Source: Desulfobacteraceae bacterium UBA5616
GTDB taxonomy: Bacteria > Desulfobacterota > Desulfobacteria > Desulfobacterales > UBA5616
Direction of reading: 5' to 3'
NCBI GenBank assembly: GCA_002423615.1
Contig: DIKO01000094.1
Coordinates: 1 to 14,177 of the forward strand
Length of the DNA stretch: 14,177 bases
Part shown: positions 1 to 8,286 of the stretch, piece by piece
Numbering within the stretch: position 1 is the first letter of the stretch
Layout: every line of letters starts with the position of its first letter
Translations under genes and position numbers: made by a program
Notes under the pieces: model-generated
The model's database searches: none
What the model was told of the DNA's origin: nothing
The model's input: the letters and a program-made list of their open reading frames with translations, nothing else

Positions 1-1653
1 GGCAGCACCATCACCCAGCAGGTGACCAAGTCTTTTCTGCTGACCCCGGAGCGGAGCTATATCCGGAAAATCAAAGAAGCCATTCTGGCGTATCGTATTG
101 ATAAGAGTTTCAGCAAAGATGAAATTCTTTATCTCTATCTCAACCAGATTTATCTGGGGCACGGGGCCTACGGAATCAGGGCCGCTTCGGAAAATTATTT
201 CGGCAAGTCGGTGGATCAACTGAGTCTGGCGGAGGCCGCCATGCTGGCCGGTCTTCCCCAGGCCCCCAGCAAGTATTCACCTTTCAGCGCCCCGGAAAAG
301 GCGAAACAGCGGCAGATCTACGTTTTAAACCGCATGGCCGCGGAAGGCTACATCACCGAGAGTAAAGCTGCGGAAGCCGTTGACGAAAAACTCGACATTC
401 AACCCCGCCGAAACTGGTATATCGAAAAAGTGCCCTTTTTTACGGAATATGTACGTCAGTATGTGGAAAACAAGTATGGTCCGCAAGCCCTGAATGAGGC
501 CGGGTTAAAAATTTATACCACGGTGAACCTCGATATGCAGCAAGCCGCTGAGAACGCTGTTAAAGAAGGTCTTTCCGATCTCGACAAACGCCATTCCTAC
601 GGCGTATCCACGAAGGCCAAAACCCAGGCCGCCATGATCTGCCTGGAAACCGGGACGAATTACGTGAAAGCCATGGTCGGGGGACGGGATTTCCGGGAAA
701 GCCAGTTCAACCGGGCCATACAGTCCAGGCGCCAACCGGGTTCGGCCTTCAAACCGATTATCTATGCCGCGGCCCTGGACAAGGGATACACGCCGGCATC
801 CATGCTGATTGATTCCCCCATTGTATTTAAGGGTGGAGACGGCCTTAACTGGAAGCCTAAAAATTACAAGGACACCTTTTACGGGCCCACACTTCTGCGG
901 GAAGCCCTGACCATGTCCCGGAATGTGGTAACCATAAAAATTCTGCAGGACATCGGTGTTGGATATGCCATTAATTACGCCCGAAAACTGGGAATCACAT
1001 CTCCCATCAGCCGGGATCTTTCCATAGCTCTGGGTTCGTCGGGGGTTTCCCTGCTGGAACTGGTCAAAGCCTATTCCGTGTTCGCCAATCATGGGGAACT
1101 TATTGAACCGGTATTTATCACCAAAATCGAGGACCGGGAAGGCAACGTCATTGAAGAGACCGAGCCCGTGAAGAAAAGAGTCATTGAAAAGAGTACCGCA
1201 TACCTTATCACCAACCTTTTGGAAAGTGTTGTTCAGAACGGAACGGGAAAACGGGTCAAAGCCTTGAACCGTCCGGTGGCCGGAAAAACAGGGACCACCA
1301 ACGATCTTTTTGATGCATGGTTTGTGGGGTTCACTCCGCAATACGTCACGGGTACATGGGTGGGTTTCGACGAGGAAAAAACCCTTGGAGAATCCGAAAC
1401 CGGGTCCAGGGCGGCCATTCCCATCTGGCTGGGCTTCATGCAGAAAACACTGGCCGACAAGCCGGTTCTGGGTTTCAGTGTGCCCGAAGGCGTGGTTTTC
1501 AGCAAAATCGACGCGAAAACCGGACTGCTTCCCAGCCCGGAATCGAAAAACACCATTTTTGAATGTTTTAAGGAAGGAACGGCGCCCAGGCAATTCACCC
1601 CAAAACCGGATGCCATCGTAAATTCAGCCGATTTTTTCAAAACCGGCCTATAA
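1..1653 (+). CDS. mrcA: Class A penicillin-binding protein 1A (5'-truncated by window edge)
   Basis: Bifunctional peptidoglycan glycosyltransferase/transpeptidase, anchored in the inner membrane and acting in the periplasm. The reading frame is open from base 1, so the GTG at 22 is internal and the true start lies upstream. The 550 visible residues begin inside the GT51 domain at the conserved GSTITQQ motif. The first catalytic Glu region (EDxxF) and the membrane anchor are outside the window. The transpeptidase domain carries all three motifs: SxxK as S248-A-F-K251 (in QPGSAFKP), SxN as S306-R-N308, and KTGT at 429-432, followed by the usual DAWFVGFTPQ stretch. The linker between the two domains is short. 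The family is usually 700-850 residues, so about two thirds is visible. No clear terminator follows. The family assignment is firm; PBP1A rather than another class A paralogue is inference. Confidence 0.95.
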   Translation, partial: GSTITQQVTKSFLLTPERSYIRKIKEAILAYRIDKSFSKDEILYLYLNQIYLGHGAYGIRAASENYFGKSVDQLSLAEAAMLAGLPQAPSKYSPFSAPEKAKQRQIYVLNRMAAEGYITESKAAEAVDEKLDIQPRRNWYIEKVPFFTEYVRQYVENKYGPQALNEAGLKIYTTVNLDMQQAAENAVKEGLSDLDKRHSYGVSTKAKTQAAMICLETGTNYVKAMVGGRDFRESQFNRAIQSRRQPGSAFKPIIYAAALDKGYTPASMLIDSPIVFKGGDGLNWKPKNYKDTFYGPTLLREALTMSRNVVTIKILQDIGVGYAINYARKLGITSPISRDLSIALGSSGVSLLELVKAYSVFANHGELIEPVFITKIEDREGNVIEETEPVKKRVIEKSTAYLITNLLESVVQNGTGKRVKALNRPVAGKTGTTNDLFDAWFVGFTPQYVTGTWVGFDEEKTLGESETGSRAAIPIWLGFMQKTLADKPVLGFSVPEGVVFSKIDAKTGLLPSPESKNTIFECFKEGTAPRQFTPKPDAIVNSADFFKTGL

Positions 1654-1912
1654 CTTCCTAAAGGTAATATTTCTTAAAAACAAGCGATGCCCGGTAAAGG
1701 CCCTGGCGTAAAAATTTTGCAGGATCATTGCCGGGTTAATTTCGCCCCATATCCCCGTTTTTCATAATAGATTGAATTAACATTATTTGCATGCTTCTCA
1801 AGAGAAATAAAAAAACGAAATATTGGACCAAGGTACAATGGATTTTTCTGTTCACAACGTTTAAATTAGGAACAAATTAAAAATTTCTTAACTTTAAATA
1901 GGAGATGTCAGC
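1654..1912. other. AT-rich spacer upstream of the adhesin gene
   Basis: This 259-bp stretch becomes strongly AT-rich from about 1760 onward and must hold the adhesin's control region. A TACAAT hexamer at 1834-1839 resembles a -10 box, but there is no good -35 at 16-18 bp upstream. TTGGAC at 1823-1828 is too close to pair with it. I found no coding region and no convincing terminator for the upstream PBP gene, so no promoter is called with confidence. Confidence 0.4.
1901..1904 (+). promoter_or_regulatory. Ribosome binding site of the adhesin gene
   Basis: GGAG lies 8 nt before the ATG at 1913 in an otherwise AT-rich leader (context TAGGAGATGTCAGCATG). This supports the chosen start. The start also leaves the retention module at the N-terminus, as expected for the family. 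Confidence 0.75.
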
Positions 1913-4900
1913 ATGGCCGATCAACAGAACACGCAGGGAACCGGAGCTTCACATCAAGTTGTTGGAAAGGTTTTCGTTCTTTATGGAACCGTAAAAGCCA
2001 TCGCTCCCGACGGAACGGTCCGCGTCCTTTCCCCCAACAGCCCTGTTTTTGCTTATGACAGAATCGTTACCGAGAGCGACGGAAGGGTCTCCATCATCAT
2101 GGAGGGGACCCAGATGCATCTGGATCTGGGCAGGATGAGCGACGTCGTACTTGACGAGGATGTGTTCGGCGGCGCCACCCCTGAAACCGTATCGGATGCG
2201 GCTGCAGAAGTCGAACAGATTCAGATGGCGATCCTTGAAGGTGAAGAACCCATTGAGCTGGAAGCCACTGCTGCCGGCGGTCCGGCCAGCGCCGGCGGCG
2301 GCCATCCAACGGTTGTTTTTGAATTGACCGGTGAAGTGGTCACGCCTACCAGCGGTGCCGAAACCGAGGGCATAACAACAAGTTTCCCTGATCCGATTGA
2401 AGGCGTTGCCATCCCTGATGTCGAGGCTTCTGAAAAAATTACCTTAGATGATGTTCAGGTGCTGGAAGACAATTCCATCGTCTATACAGCCCATGTGAAT
2501 ACACCACCCCAGGGAACCGATCTGGTGATTACCCTGAGTAACGGCGTAATTATTGTTATTCCGGTTGGTCAAACCACGGGATCAACTGTAACAGCTCCTC
2601 AGGGCGACGATCCTTATAAGGATCCCGAGAACTTTGATGTGTCCATTGGAGGTACCACGGGTGGTGGATATACCTCAGTGGATATGACGGACACGGCTCA
2701 TGTGGATATCCAGGACACCATAGACCCCACAGTGGCTTCCATAACAGGTCCCGCGAGCGTGGTCGAAGGCCAGACCACCTCGGAATACACCGTCACCCTG
2801 AGCAACGTTCCCCAGACACCGGTGGTGATCAGTCTCAATTACAGTGGTTCGGCACAGGACGGGACTGATTTCAGCGGGGTCATCAACATTGAATTCGCGC
2901 CCGGGGAAACGGAAAAAACCTTTACCATCGATACCATCAAAGATCTGGGCATTGAAGATGTTGAGTCCTTTACCGTATCCATCGGCGAAATCGTGGATGG
3001 AGATTTTGAAAGTATCGGGCCGGACGATGCGAACTACTCGGTCGAAACCGCCATTGTCGAACCCTTTGATACCGCGGGTGAAGTACAGGAGTCCGATATG
3101 GATGAAATCGGGTCCACCCCTGAAGAACCCGATGAATCCATAATCAACGGGCAACTGAATCTGCAAACCGGGTGGACTGCGATGCCTCAGACAGGGCAAA
3201 CAGCTCACGGAACGTACCAGATTAACCCGGATGGCACCTATGTCTATTCCTATACCCTGGTCAGTCCCGCTGATCATAGTGCCGGAGCGGTAACCGATGT
3301 GATTCAATACAATGCCCAGGATGCGGATGGAAATATCATCGTAAATACGATTACCATCAATATCCTTGATGATGCCCCCTCCATCGCGGTTACAGGGGAG
3401 CAGAGAGTATCGGCGGTGGATGAGACGAACCTGTCGGCCAATAGCGCCGTGCACTTCAGCCAGGTATTTACCCCCGTGCTTGGGGCCGATGGGGGTACGG
3501 TAACGTATTCTCTTGGTATTAATGCGGAAAACGCGGACTCGGGGCTGTTGGATGCTATCACGGGCGAGGCTGTGGTGTTAACCATAAACGATGGTGTCGT
3601 GGAAGGTCGGAGCGCGGAGAGCGGGGATTTGATTTTCACGGTGGGTGTAGACGCGGGAACAGGAGAAGTCAAGTTGGATCAGGTTCGCGCCTTGATTCAT
3701 GAGGATCCGAGTGACCCCAATGACACTGCAACCATTGCCGGCGGTGTGCTGACACTGACGGCGACAGCGACGGACGAAGATGGCGACACGGCCTCTGCCG
3801 GTATCGATTTGGGAGCGGTTATTTCCTTTTTGGATGACGGCCCGACCCTGACGGTGACGGCGGATGGTGCAGCGGCCGAGGCCTTGGCGGTTGAGCTGGA
3901 CGAAAGCGTGGGGGCAGACCGGTACAACGCGGGTGAAGCGCCGGACAACGGGAACGTGGATGATGCGGGACCGGGGCTGGCGCAGGTTACGACGGCGGTA
4001 TCGGGAGGTCTGACGAGCCTGTTTGCGGTAGGCGGGGATTACGGAGCGGACCAGGCGGGGACGACGACCGGGGAACTGAGTTTTGTGGGCTTCCCGGAGC
4101 AGGGGGGCCTGGCGACGAACCTGACGGCGACGGCGGGTGGAGCGATCACGCTGTATCTGGAGAACGGGATGATCGTGGGCCGAGATGCGGCCATGGACCA
4201 GGTGCTGACCATCGAGATCGTGAACGACGGCAATGGCGACCCGCAGCTTCAGACCACGCTTTATGAAGCGATCGACCAGGGAGCCGACGCGGTGGATCTG
4301 TTTGACGAGAATCTGGCCATGCTGCTGACGGGCGAAGGCGCGGTGCAGCTGCAATATGAGGTGACCCGTCAGGATGCCGACGGTGATGAAATAATAAGGG
4401 AAGACCAACTCGACCTGATCACCGGGGAAAGTTCGGTGTTCAGCTTTGACGATGACGGCCCGACGGTGGATGTGGGTTTAGCGGATGCGTCGATGGACAG
4501 CCTGGTAACGCAGGATGCGGACACGATCGGTTCGGCGTATGATACGGACAGCGGTGTGTTCGCCAAGCTGTTCACCCTGACGTCGGACATGGGTGCGGAC
4601 GATGACGGCACGGTACCGGCGCTGTCGTACAGTTTGTCGGTGACCACGTCGGCGACGGGCCTGACCAGCGACGGCCAGGCGATCACGGTGGCGCTGGTGG
4701 GGGACGACATCGTGGGCAGCACGGTGAACGGCGATATATTCAGCATCAGCGTGAACGCGGGTACGGGTGAAGTGACATTGACGCAGTATGCGGAGATCGA
4801 TCACCTGCCGGAAGATGTGGACGGGGTGAACGACAATGCGAACCTGGGCCTGTCGGCGGGGAACATCCTGCTGACGGCCTCGGCGACAATCGTAGATGGA

Positions 4901-7549
4901 GATGCCGACAGCGCGGGGGATTCAGAGACGATCGACATCAGCGGCGCGTTCAGCTTTGACGATGACATACCGGGTGCGATGACGGCGGAAGCCGGTGCGG
5001 TAGTGGAAGACGAGAAGATGACCGGCGGGATCGACGAGACGGAGACGCCGGATCTGGGGGCGTCGGTGACCGGGGACGTGAGCGACAACGGCGCGTGGGG
5101 AGCGGACGGGTTTGGCGCCCTGACGCAGATCCAGGTGGACGGGAACACGGCGGTGCCGGTGCCGGTGCCGGTGGAAGGATCGGTGACGGTGTACTTTGCC
5201 CATGACGGCAGCTACCAGGGCACGACGGCAGACGCGGATACGGCGGCCAACCTGGTGGTGAGCAGCGACGGCACGTATACCTTCACCCTGACGGACAACA
5301 TGCTGATCCCATCCGGAGCCGGTGAGGTGGTGGACACCCTGGGCACGGTGACGTTCACGGGCGCGGACGGAGACGGAGACCTGGCCACGGTCGGGCTCAC
5401 GCTCCAGGTGCAAGACGACATGCCCGCTTTAGTGGATCTGGAAGGCGGCGGATATGACACGGTGGCGGTGGAAGACGAGAAGGCCCCGGGTGGCATCGAC
5501 GAAGACGACGGCGGTCTTGGGGTCGTGAACGGGACCATTGTGGACAACGTGATTTGGGGAGCAGACGGGTTTGATTCCGCGACAGGATTCAGCGTGGGCT
5601 CCGAGAATTTTGATGCGGGCACGACGGTGTACTGGGCCCAGGACGGGACCTTCCTGGGCACGACGTCCAGGGATGCCGCGGCCTCATTGGTGGTGAACAC
5701 CAACGGCACGTATACGTACACCCTGCTGGACAACCTTCTCTTGAGCCAGGACGTCCAGGGAGAGCAGACCGATTTCCTGGCGACGGTATCGATCTCGGGG
5801 CAGGACGGAGATGGGGACGAACAGGCGGTGAGCGTGGTCCTGCAGGTGACGGACGACGTGCCGGTGGTCAATGCGCTTAGCAACCTCGTTTACTCGAATT
5901 CCAGCAACCCCACACCCGGCGGTACCGGAGTTTTCGATTACAGCATCGGTGCCGATTCCCGAACCAGTTACAGTGCAAGCGACTCGGATTTTTCTGCCAT
6001 CTCGTTAACCGGTACGGTGGGTGGGGTTGCCATCACTACGACCCCGACATCGGTAAATTGGTCTTCCGAGGATGCGGATACGGCGGTTTTTGATGTCTCG
6101 TTCAGTTATGCAGCCAACCCGGCAATGCCGGATTTGCTTACCCCGGTTGAGGGTACACTGGCTTTCAACAAAGCGGCGGGTACTTATACGCTGACACTGG
6201 ATGACCCGATCAACAGCTTCACTGTTCTCGAGACCGGCAATGTTCTGGATAAAACCGCATTCCAAGGCTATGAACCTGGTTCCACAACACCGGACAGCAC
6301 CCAACCCGCGGTTTCAGTGGTCACCCCGGCGGATGATTTCTTCATACAGTTTAGAGGTTTTTCAGAACCGGGAAGCGGCACGGGTTCAAACAATCTTTAT
6401 ACCACAGAGGGTGACCTTACCGCCTTTGAGGAAGGCGATCTGTTCGCACAGGCTCCGAGTTGGGTGAGCGTATCCAATGAAACGAACGGTGTGGGAGGCG
6501 ACACTATAGGTAAAGGGGAAGTTCTGGATTTTAACTTCTACGATAACAATCCATATGGTAACAGCCTTCCTCCTTCTGCAATGGCCAGCGGCATGTTCCT
6601 CAAATTCGATGGCATCGTGGCCGGCGGGACGGTAAATGCCGACCTGGTTGTCGTTCTGAAGCTGGTTGATCTGGGAGCCGACGGCGTTTTGGGCACTACA
6701 GACGATAACCAAACAACCAAGGCGATCATTATCGACAGTACGGACATTTTCAAGGCCGGCGATACGCTGCCCGAAGGTTATGCCTTTCCGGTGGGGTATC
6801 TTGACAACAACGACGGCCTGGTTTTCATCGAGAGCAATGATTACAACGCACCGGGTGAGAACTATGTGATTGTAGGCGCGCAGATTCTCAGCTCGACGGA
6901 AGATGTTACCGGTACCGGGATTAACCTCGATTCCAGTCATGAGGCAAGCACGACCTTACAGGAATTCGAGGGGACCCCGGGTGAAATCAATCCTGAAGCC
7001 GATACCGTTGATGGGGACGGGTTCAAGATCTCCAGCATCGGGATTATCGCACAGTCGACCTCAACAGAAGATGCCAATCTGACATTTGAGTTCCACAACG
7101 TCGATGCCGATGGAGATTTCACTGACACTCAGACACTGAACGTGGTCATCGAGGGTAATTCGATATTTACCGGCACAGCGGATGCGGATGTGATCCAGGG
7201 CAGCTCAGGCAGCGATACCATCGACGCCGGCGACGGTAACGACACACTGGACGGTGGTGCGGGCGATGACACCTTAACCGGAGGTACGGGTGCCGACACG
7301 TTTAAAGTGGGCGAGGGGCACGATACCGTTAAGGATTATGAGAAAGGCGTCGACGACATTAATGTCGGCCATGTTGCCGGCGTTGATCATCTCGATGTGC
7401 TTGATGATGGGGGAAAGGCGGAACTGGTTCTCTATGACGGTGGGAATAACGAAATCGGCAGTGTAACTTTTGACAATGTTGATTTTGATACGCTGACGCC
7501 CGGCGATGAGCTTAATTCTCTTCTGGGCGATGATGACCCCACAACGTGA
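1913..7549 (+). CDS. LapA-like giant RTX adhesin with retention module, type I secreted
   Basis: Predicted cell-surface/biofilm adhesin of 1878 residues with no N-terminal Sec signal peptide. Domains in order: N-terminal retention module (about 15-122) ending in a TAAG site (T119-A120-A121-G122) followed by a Gly/Ala-rich linker; Ig-like adhesin domain (about 165-275); Calx-beta domain (about 276-375, with VVEGQ and FAPGETEKTF); VCBS-like domain (about 385-489, with INPDGTYVYSYTL); five T1SS-143/DUF5801-like repeats, each ending in a DD-x-P motif (about 490-644, 645-851, 852-1020, 1021-1171, 1172-1318); an unassigned region (1319-1755); four RTX Ca2+-binding nonapeptides (about 1763-1797); and a C-terminal region of about 80 residues typical of type I secretion signals. 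I saw no cysteine, and the protein is very acidic. In LapA systems the retention module plugs the outer-membrane TolC-like pore until LapG cleaves it, with LapD and c-di-GMP controlling LapG. Those partners and the HlyB/HlyD exporter are not in this window. The architecture is clear; the ligand is unknown. Confidence 0.9.
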   Translation: MADQQNTQGTGASHQVVGKVFVLYGTVKAIAPDGTVRVLSPNSPVFAYDRIVTESDGRVSIIMEGTQMHLDLGRMSDVVLDEDVFGGATPETVSDAAAEVEQIQMAILEGEEPIELEATAAGGPASAGGGHPTVVFELTGEVVTPTSGAETEGITTSFPDPIEGVAIPDVEASEKITLDDVQVLEDNSIVYTAHVNTPPQGTDLVITLSNGVIIVIPVGQTTGSTVTAPQGDDPYKDPENFDVSIGGTTGGGYTSVDMTDTAHVDIQDTIDPTVASITGPASVVEGQTTSEYTVTLSNVPQTPVVISLNYSGSAQDGTDFSGVINIEFAPGETEKTFTIDTIKDLGIEDVESFTVSIGEIVDGDFESIGPDDANYSVETAIVEPFDTAGEVQESDMDEIGSTPEEPDESIINGQLNLQTGWTAMPQTGQTAHGTYQINPDGTYVYSYTLVSPADHSAGAVTDVIQYNAQDADGNIIVNTITINILDDAPSIAVTGEQRVSAVDETNLSANSAVHFSQVFTPVLGADGGTVTYSLGINAENADSGLLDAITGEAVVLTINDGVVEGRSAESGDLIFTVGVDAGTGEVKLDQVRALIHEDPSDPNDTATIAGGVLTLTATATDEDGDTASAGIDLGAVISFLDDGPTLTVTADGAAAEALAVELDESVGADRYNAGEAPDNGNVDDAGPGLAQVTTAVSGGLTSLFAVGGDYGADQAGTTTGELSFVGFPEQGGLATNLTATAGGAITLYLENGMIVGRDAAMDQVLTIEIVNDGNGDPQLQTTLYEAIDQGADAVDLFDENLAMLLTGEGAVQLQYEVTRQDADGDEIIREDQLDLITGESSVFSFDDDGPTVDVGLADASMDSLVTQDADTIGSAYDTDSGVFAKLFTLTSDMGADDDGTVPALSYSLSVTTSATGLTSDGQAITVALVGDDIVGSTVNGDIFSISVNAGTGEVTLTQYAEIDHLPEDVDGVNDNANLGLSAGNILLTASATIVDGDADSAGDSETIDISGAFSFDDDIPGAMTAEAGAVVEDEKMTGGIDETETPDLGASVTGDVSDNGAWGADGFGALTQIQVDGNTAVPVPVPVEGSVTVYFAHDGSYQGTTADADTAANLVVSSDGTYTFTLTDNMLIPSGAGEVVDTLGTVTFTGADGDGDLATVGLTLQVQDDMPALVDLEGGGYDTVAVEDEKAPGGIDEDDGGLGVVNGTIVDNVIWGADGFDSATGFSVGSENFDAGTTVYWAQDGTFLGTTSRDAAASLVVNTNGTYTYTLLDNLLLSQDVQGEQTDFLATVSISGQDGDGDEQAVSVVLQVTDDVPVVNALSNLVYSNSSNPTPGGTGVFDYSIGADSRTSYSASDSDFSAISLTGTVGGVAITTTPTSVNWSSEDADTAVFDVSFSYAANPAMPDLLTPVEGTLAFNKAAGTYTLTLDDPINSFTVLETGNVLDKTAFQGYEPGSTTPDSTQPAVSVVTPADDFFIQFRGFSEPGSGTGSNNLYTTEGDLTAFEEGDLFAQAPSWVSVSNETNGVGGDTIGKGEVLDFNFYDNNPYGNSLPPSAMASGMFLKFDGIVAGGTVNADLVVVLKLVDLGADGVLGTTDDNQTTKAIIIDSTDIFKAGDTLPEGYAFPVGYLDNNDGLVFIESNDYNAPGENYVIVGAQILSSTEDVTGTGINLDSSHEASTTLQEFEGTPGEINPEADTVDGDGFKISSIGIIAQSTSTEDANLTFEFHNVDADGDFTDTQTLNVVIEGNSIFTGTADADVIQGSSGSDTIDAGDGNDTLDGGAGDDTLTGGTGADTFKVGEGHDTVKDYEKGVDDINVGHVAGVDHLDVLDDGGKAELVLYDGGNNEIGSVTFDNVDFDTLTPGDELNSLLGDDDPTT
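4973..5866 (+). repeat. Two adjacent diverged ~150-residue repeats within the adhesin
   Basis: Repeats four (to about 5423) and five (to about 5866) of the adhesin align at both DNA and protein level. The 15-mer GTGGAAGACGAGAAG occurs at 5003-5017 and 5468-5482. CGGCACGTATAC occurs at 5269-5280 and 5704-5715. Shared protein landmarks are VEDEK, GGIDE, WGADGF, NGTYTYTL/DGTYTFTL and GDGD. The two offsets (465 and 435 bp) differ, so small indels have accumulated since duplication. Confidence 0.8.
5152..5173 (+). repeat. In-frame hexanucleotide tandem repeat (GGTGCC, about 3.7 copies)
   Basis: GGTGCC is repeated three full times plus a partial copy, coding for a Val-Pro run (VPVPVPV) inside the fourth T1SS-143-like repeat of the adhesin. 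Because the unit is 6 bp, copy-number change would lengthen or shorten the Val-Pro stretch without breaking the frame. Confidence 0.8.
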
Positions 7550-7568
7550 TCAACACTGAAACGGAAAA

Positions 7569-7603
7569 GCCGCCGGGAAAATTTCTCGGCGGCCCGCCGT
7601 TTT
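7569..7603 (+). terminator. Probable intrinsic terminator of the adhesin gene
   Basis: A GC-rich stem, GCCGCCG (7569-7575) paired with CGGCGGC (7587-7593), can be extended inward by further G-U, G-C and A-U pairs. It begins 20 bp after the adhesin stop. The following T-run is only four bases (7600-7603) and separated from the stem by CCGCCG, so it is not a perfect intrinsic terminator, but position and stem strength fit. Confidence 0.55.
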
Positions 7604-7697
7604 ATCCGGAGGCGAACGGTATTCCGGCGATTTAGATGCAATTCCGTAGTTGCTTTTGATGGTGCAACCTGAAACCACTGAAAGGAAAACCGGATCG

Positions 7698-8286
7698 ATG
7701 AATGATTCTGAAAAACCACCCTATCGCTGGGCCATGCTGGGATGCCTGTCCGGCATCAATCTGATTTATAACGGTATTGCAACGAATATCGTCCCTCCGC
7801 TTTTCCCCCGCATCTCACAGGAATTAAGCCTGAATTATGCCCAGATCGGGTCTATCGTGGGGGCACTGGCCCTGGGCATGCTGCTTTTCTCACTGGTCGG
7901 AGGGGTCATTGCCGACCGGTCCGGGATGAAAAAAGTCCTTTCCATCGCCATGCTCCTCGCGTCCATTTTTGCCGGCGCCAGGGGGCTGGCCCCTTTACCT
8001 GGTCAATTTATTGGGCGGATTCCTTGTGGGTAGCGCCGCTCCCCAGTTAAGGTCCATTATCATGGAACTGGAAGAAATCGGACCCGCCCTTTCGGGCAGT
8101 GCTTTCGGAGCCCTTTTTACTTTCAACCGCATCGGCGGATTCCTGGTTCCGTGGCTGATGGGAGCCGTCATGACGGCATTTAACGCCGCAGCCGGAATTT
8201 ATGCCATTGCCCTTTTAGCGCTCATCCCTCCTGCTCTGGTACTTTTTTTAAGGGAAACCGGATGGCGCGGTCGAAGTTCATCTTGA
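7698..8286 (+). pseudogene. Major facilitator superfamily transporter, frameshifted and half-length
   Basis: The ATG at 7698 has a purine-rich AAAGGA about 11 nt upstream. The first frame (7698-8033) gives an MFS-like start: TM1 around GCLSGINLIYNG, TM2 around GSIVGALALGMLLFSLVGG, then the TM2-TM3 loop motif ADRSGMKK and TM3. It then runs into a stop at 8031-8033. The MFS-like sequence continues in another frame (usable from about 7969-8010 to 8286) with NLLGGFLVGSAAPQLRS and two more membrane segments, ending in LFLRETGWRG. Together only about 195 residues remain against the usual ~400. Either the first half of the transporter carries a frameshift and the second half is lost, or TM1-3 are joined to TM10-12 by an internal deletion. 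The SGSAFGALFTFNRIGG stretch and the ending look more like a C-terminus. Substrate unknown. An assembly error could explain the frameshift but less easily the missing half. Confidence 0.7.

Noticed and set aside
22..24. GTG as start of the penicillin-binding protein
   Set aside because: The frame is open upstream to base 1 and encodes the conserved GSTITQQ motif there, so the GTG is an internal Val codon.
505..1593. Long minus-strand open frame (362 codons) opposite the penicillin-binding protein gene
   Set aside because: The + strand frame has all PBP motifs, while the antisense translation shows no recognisable domain and reads as a shadow of the codon bias.
1704..1721. Sigma-54-like TGGC...TTGC in the spacer before the adhesin
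   Set aside because: GG and GC are 12 bases apart instead of 10, and the -24 half is not well matched.
3833..5866. CRISPR-like or mobile repeat array
   Set aside because: The repeats are long, in frame, diverged and coding for protein modules; there are no short identical repeats with unique spacers and no terminal inverted repeats.
2675..5883. Several minus-strand open frames of 100-276 codons opposite the adhesin
   Set aside because: They lie inside the GC-rich repetitive coding strand. Their translations are Arg/His/Ser/Pro-rich and low-complexity, as expected of antisense shadows, with no consistent ribosome binding sites or domains.
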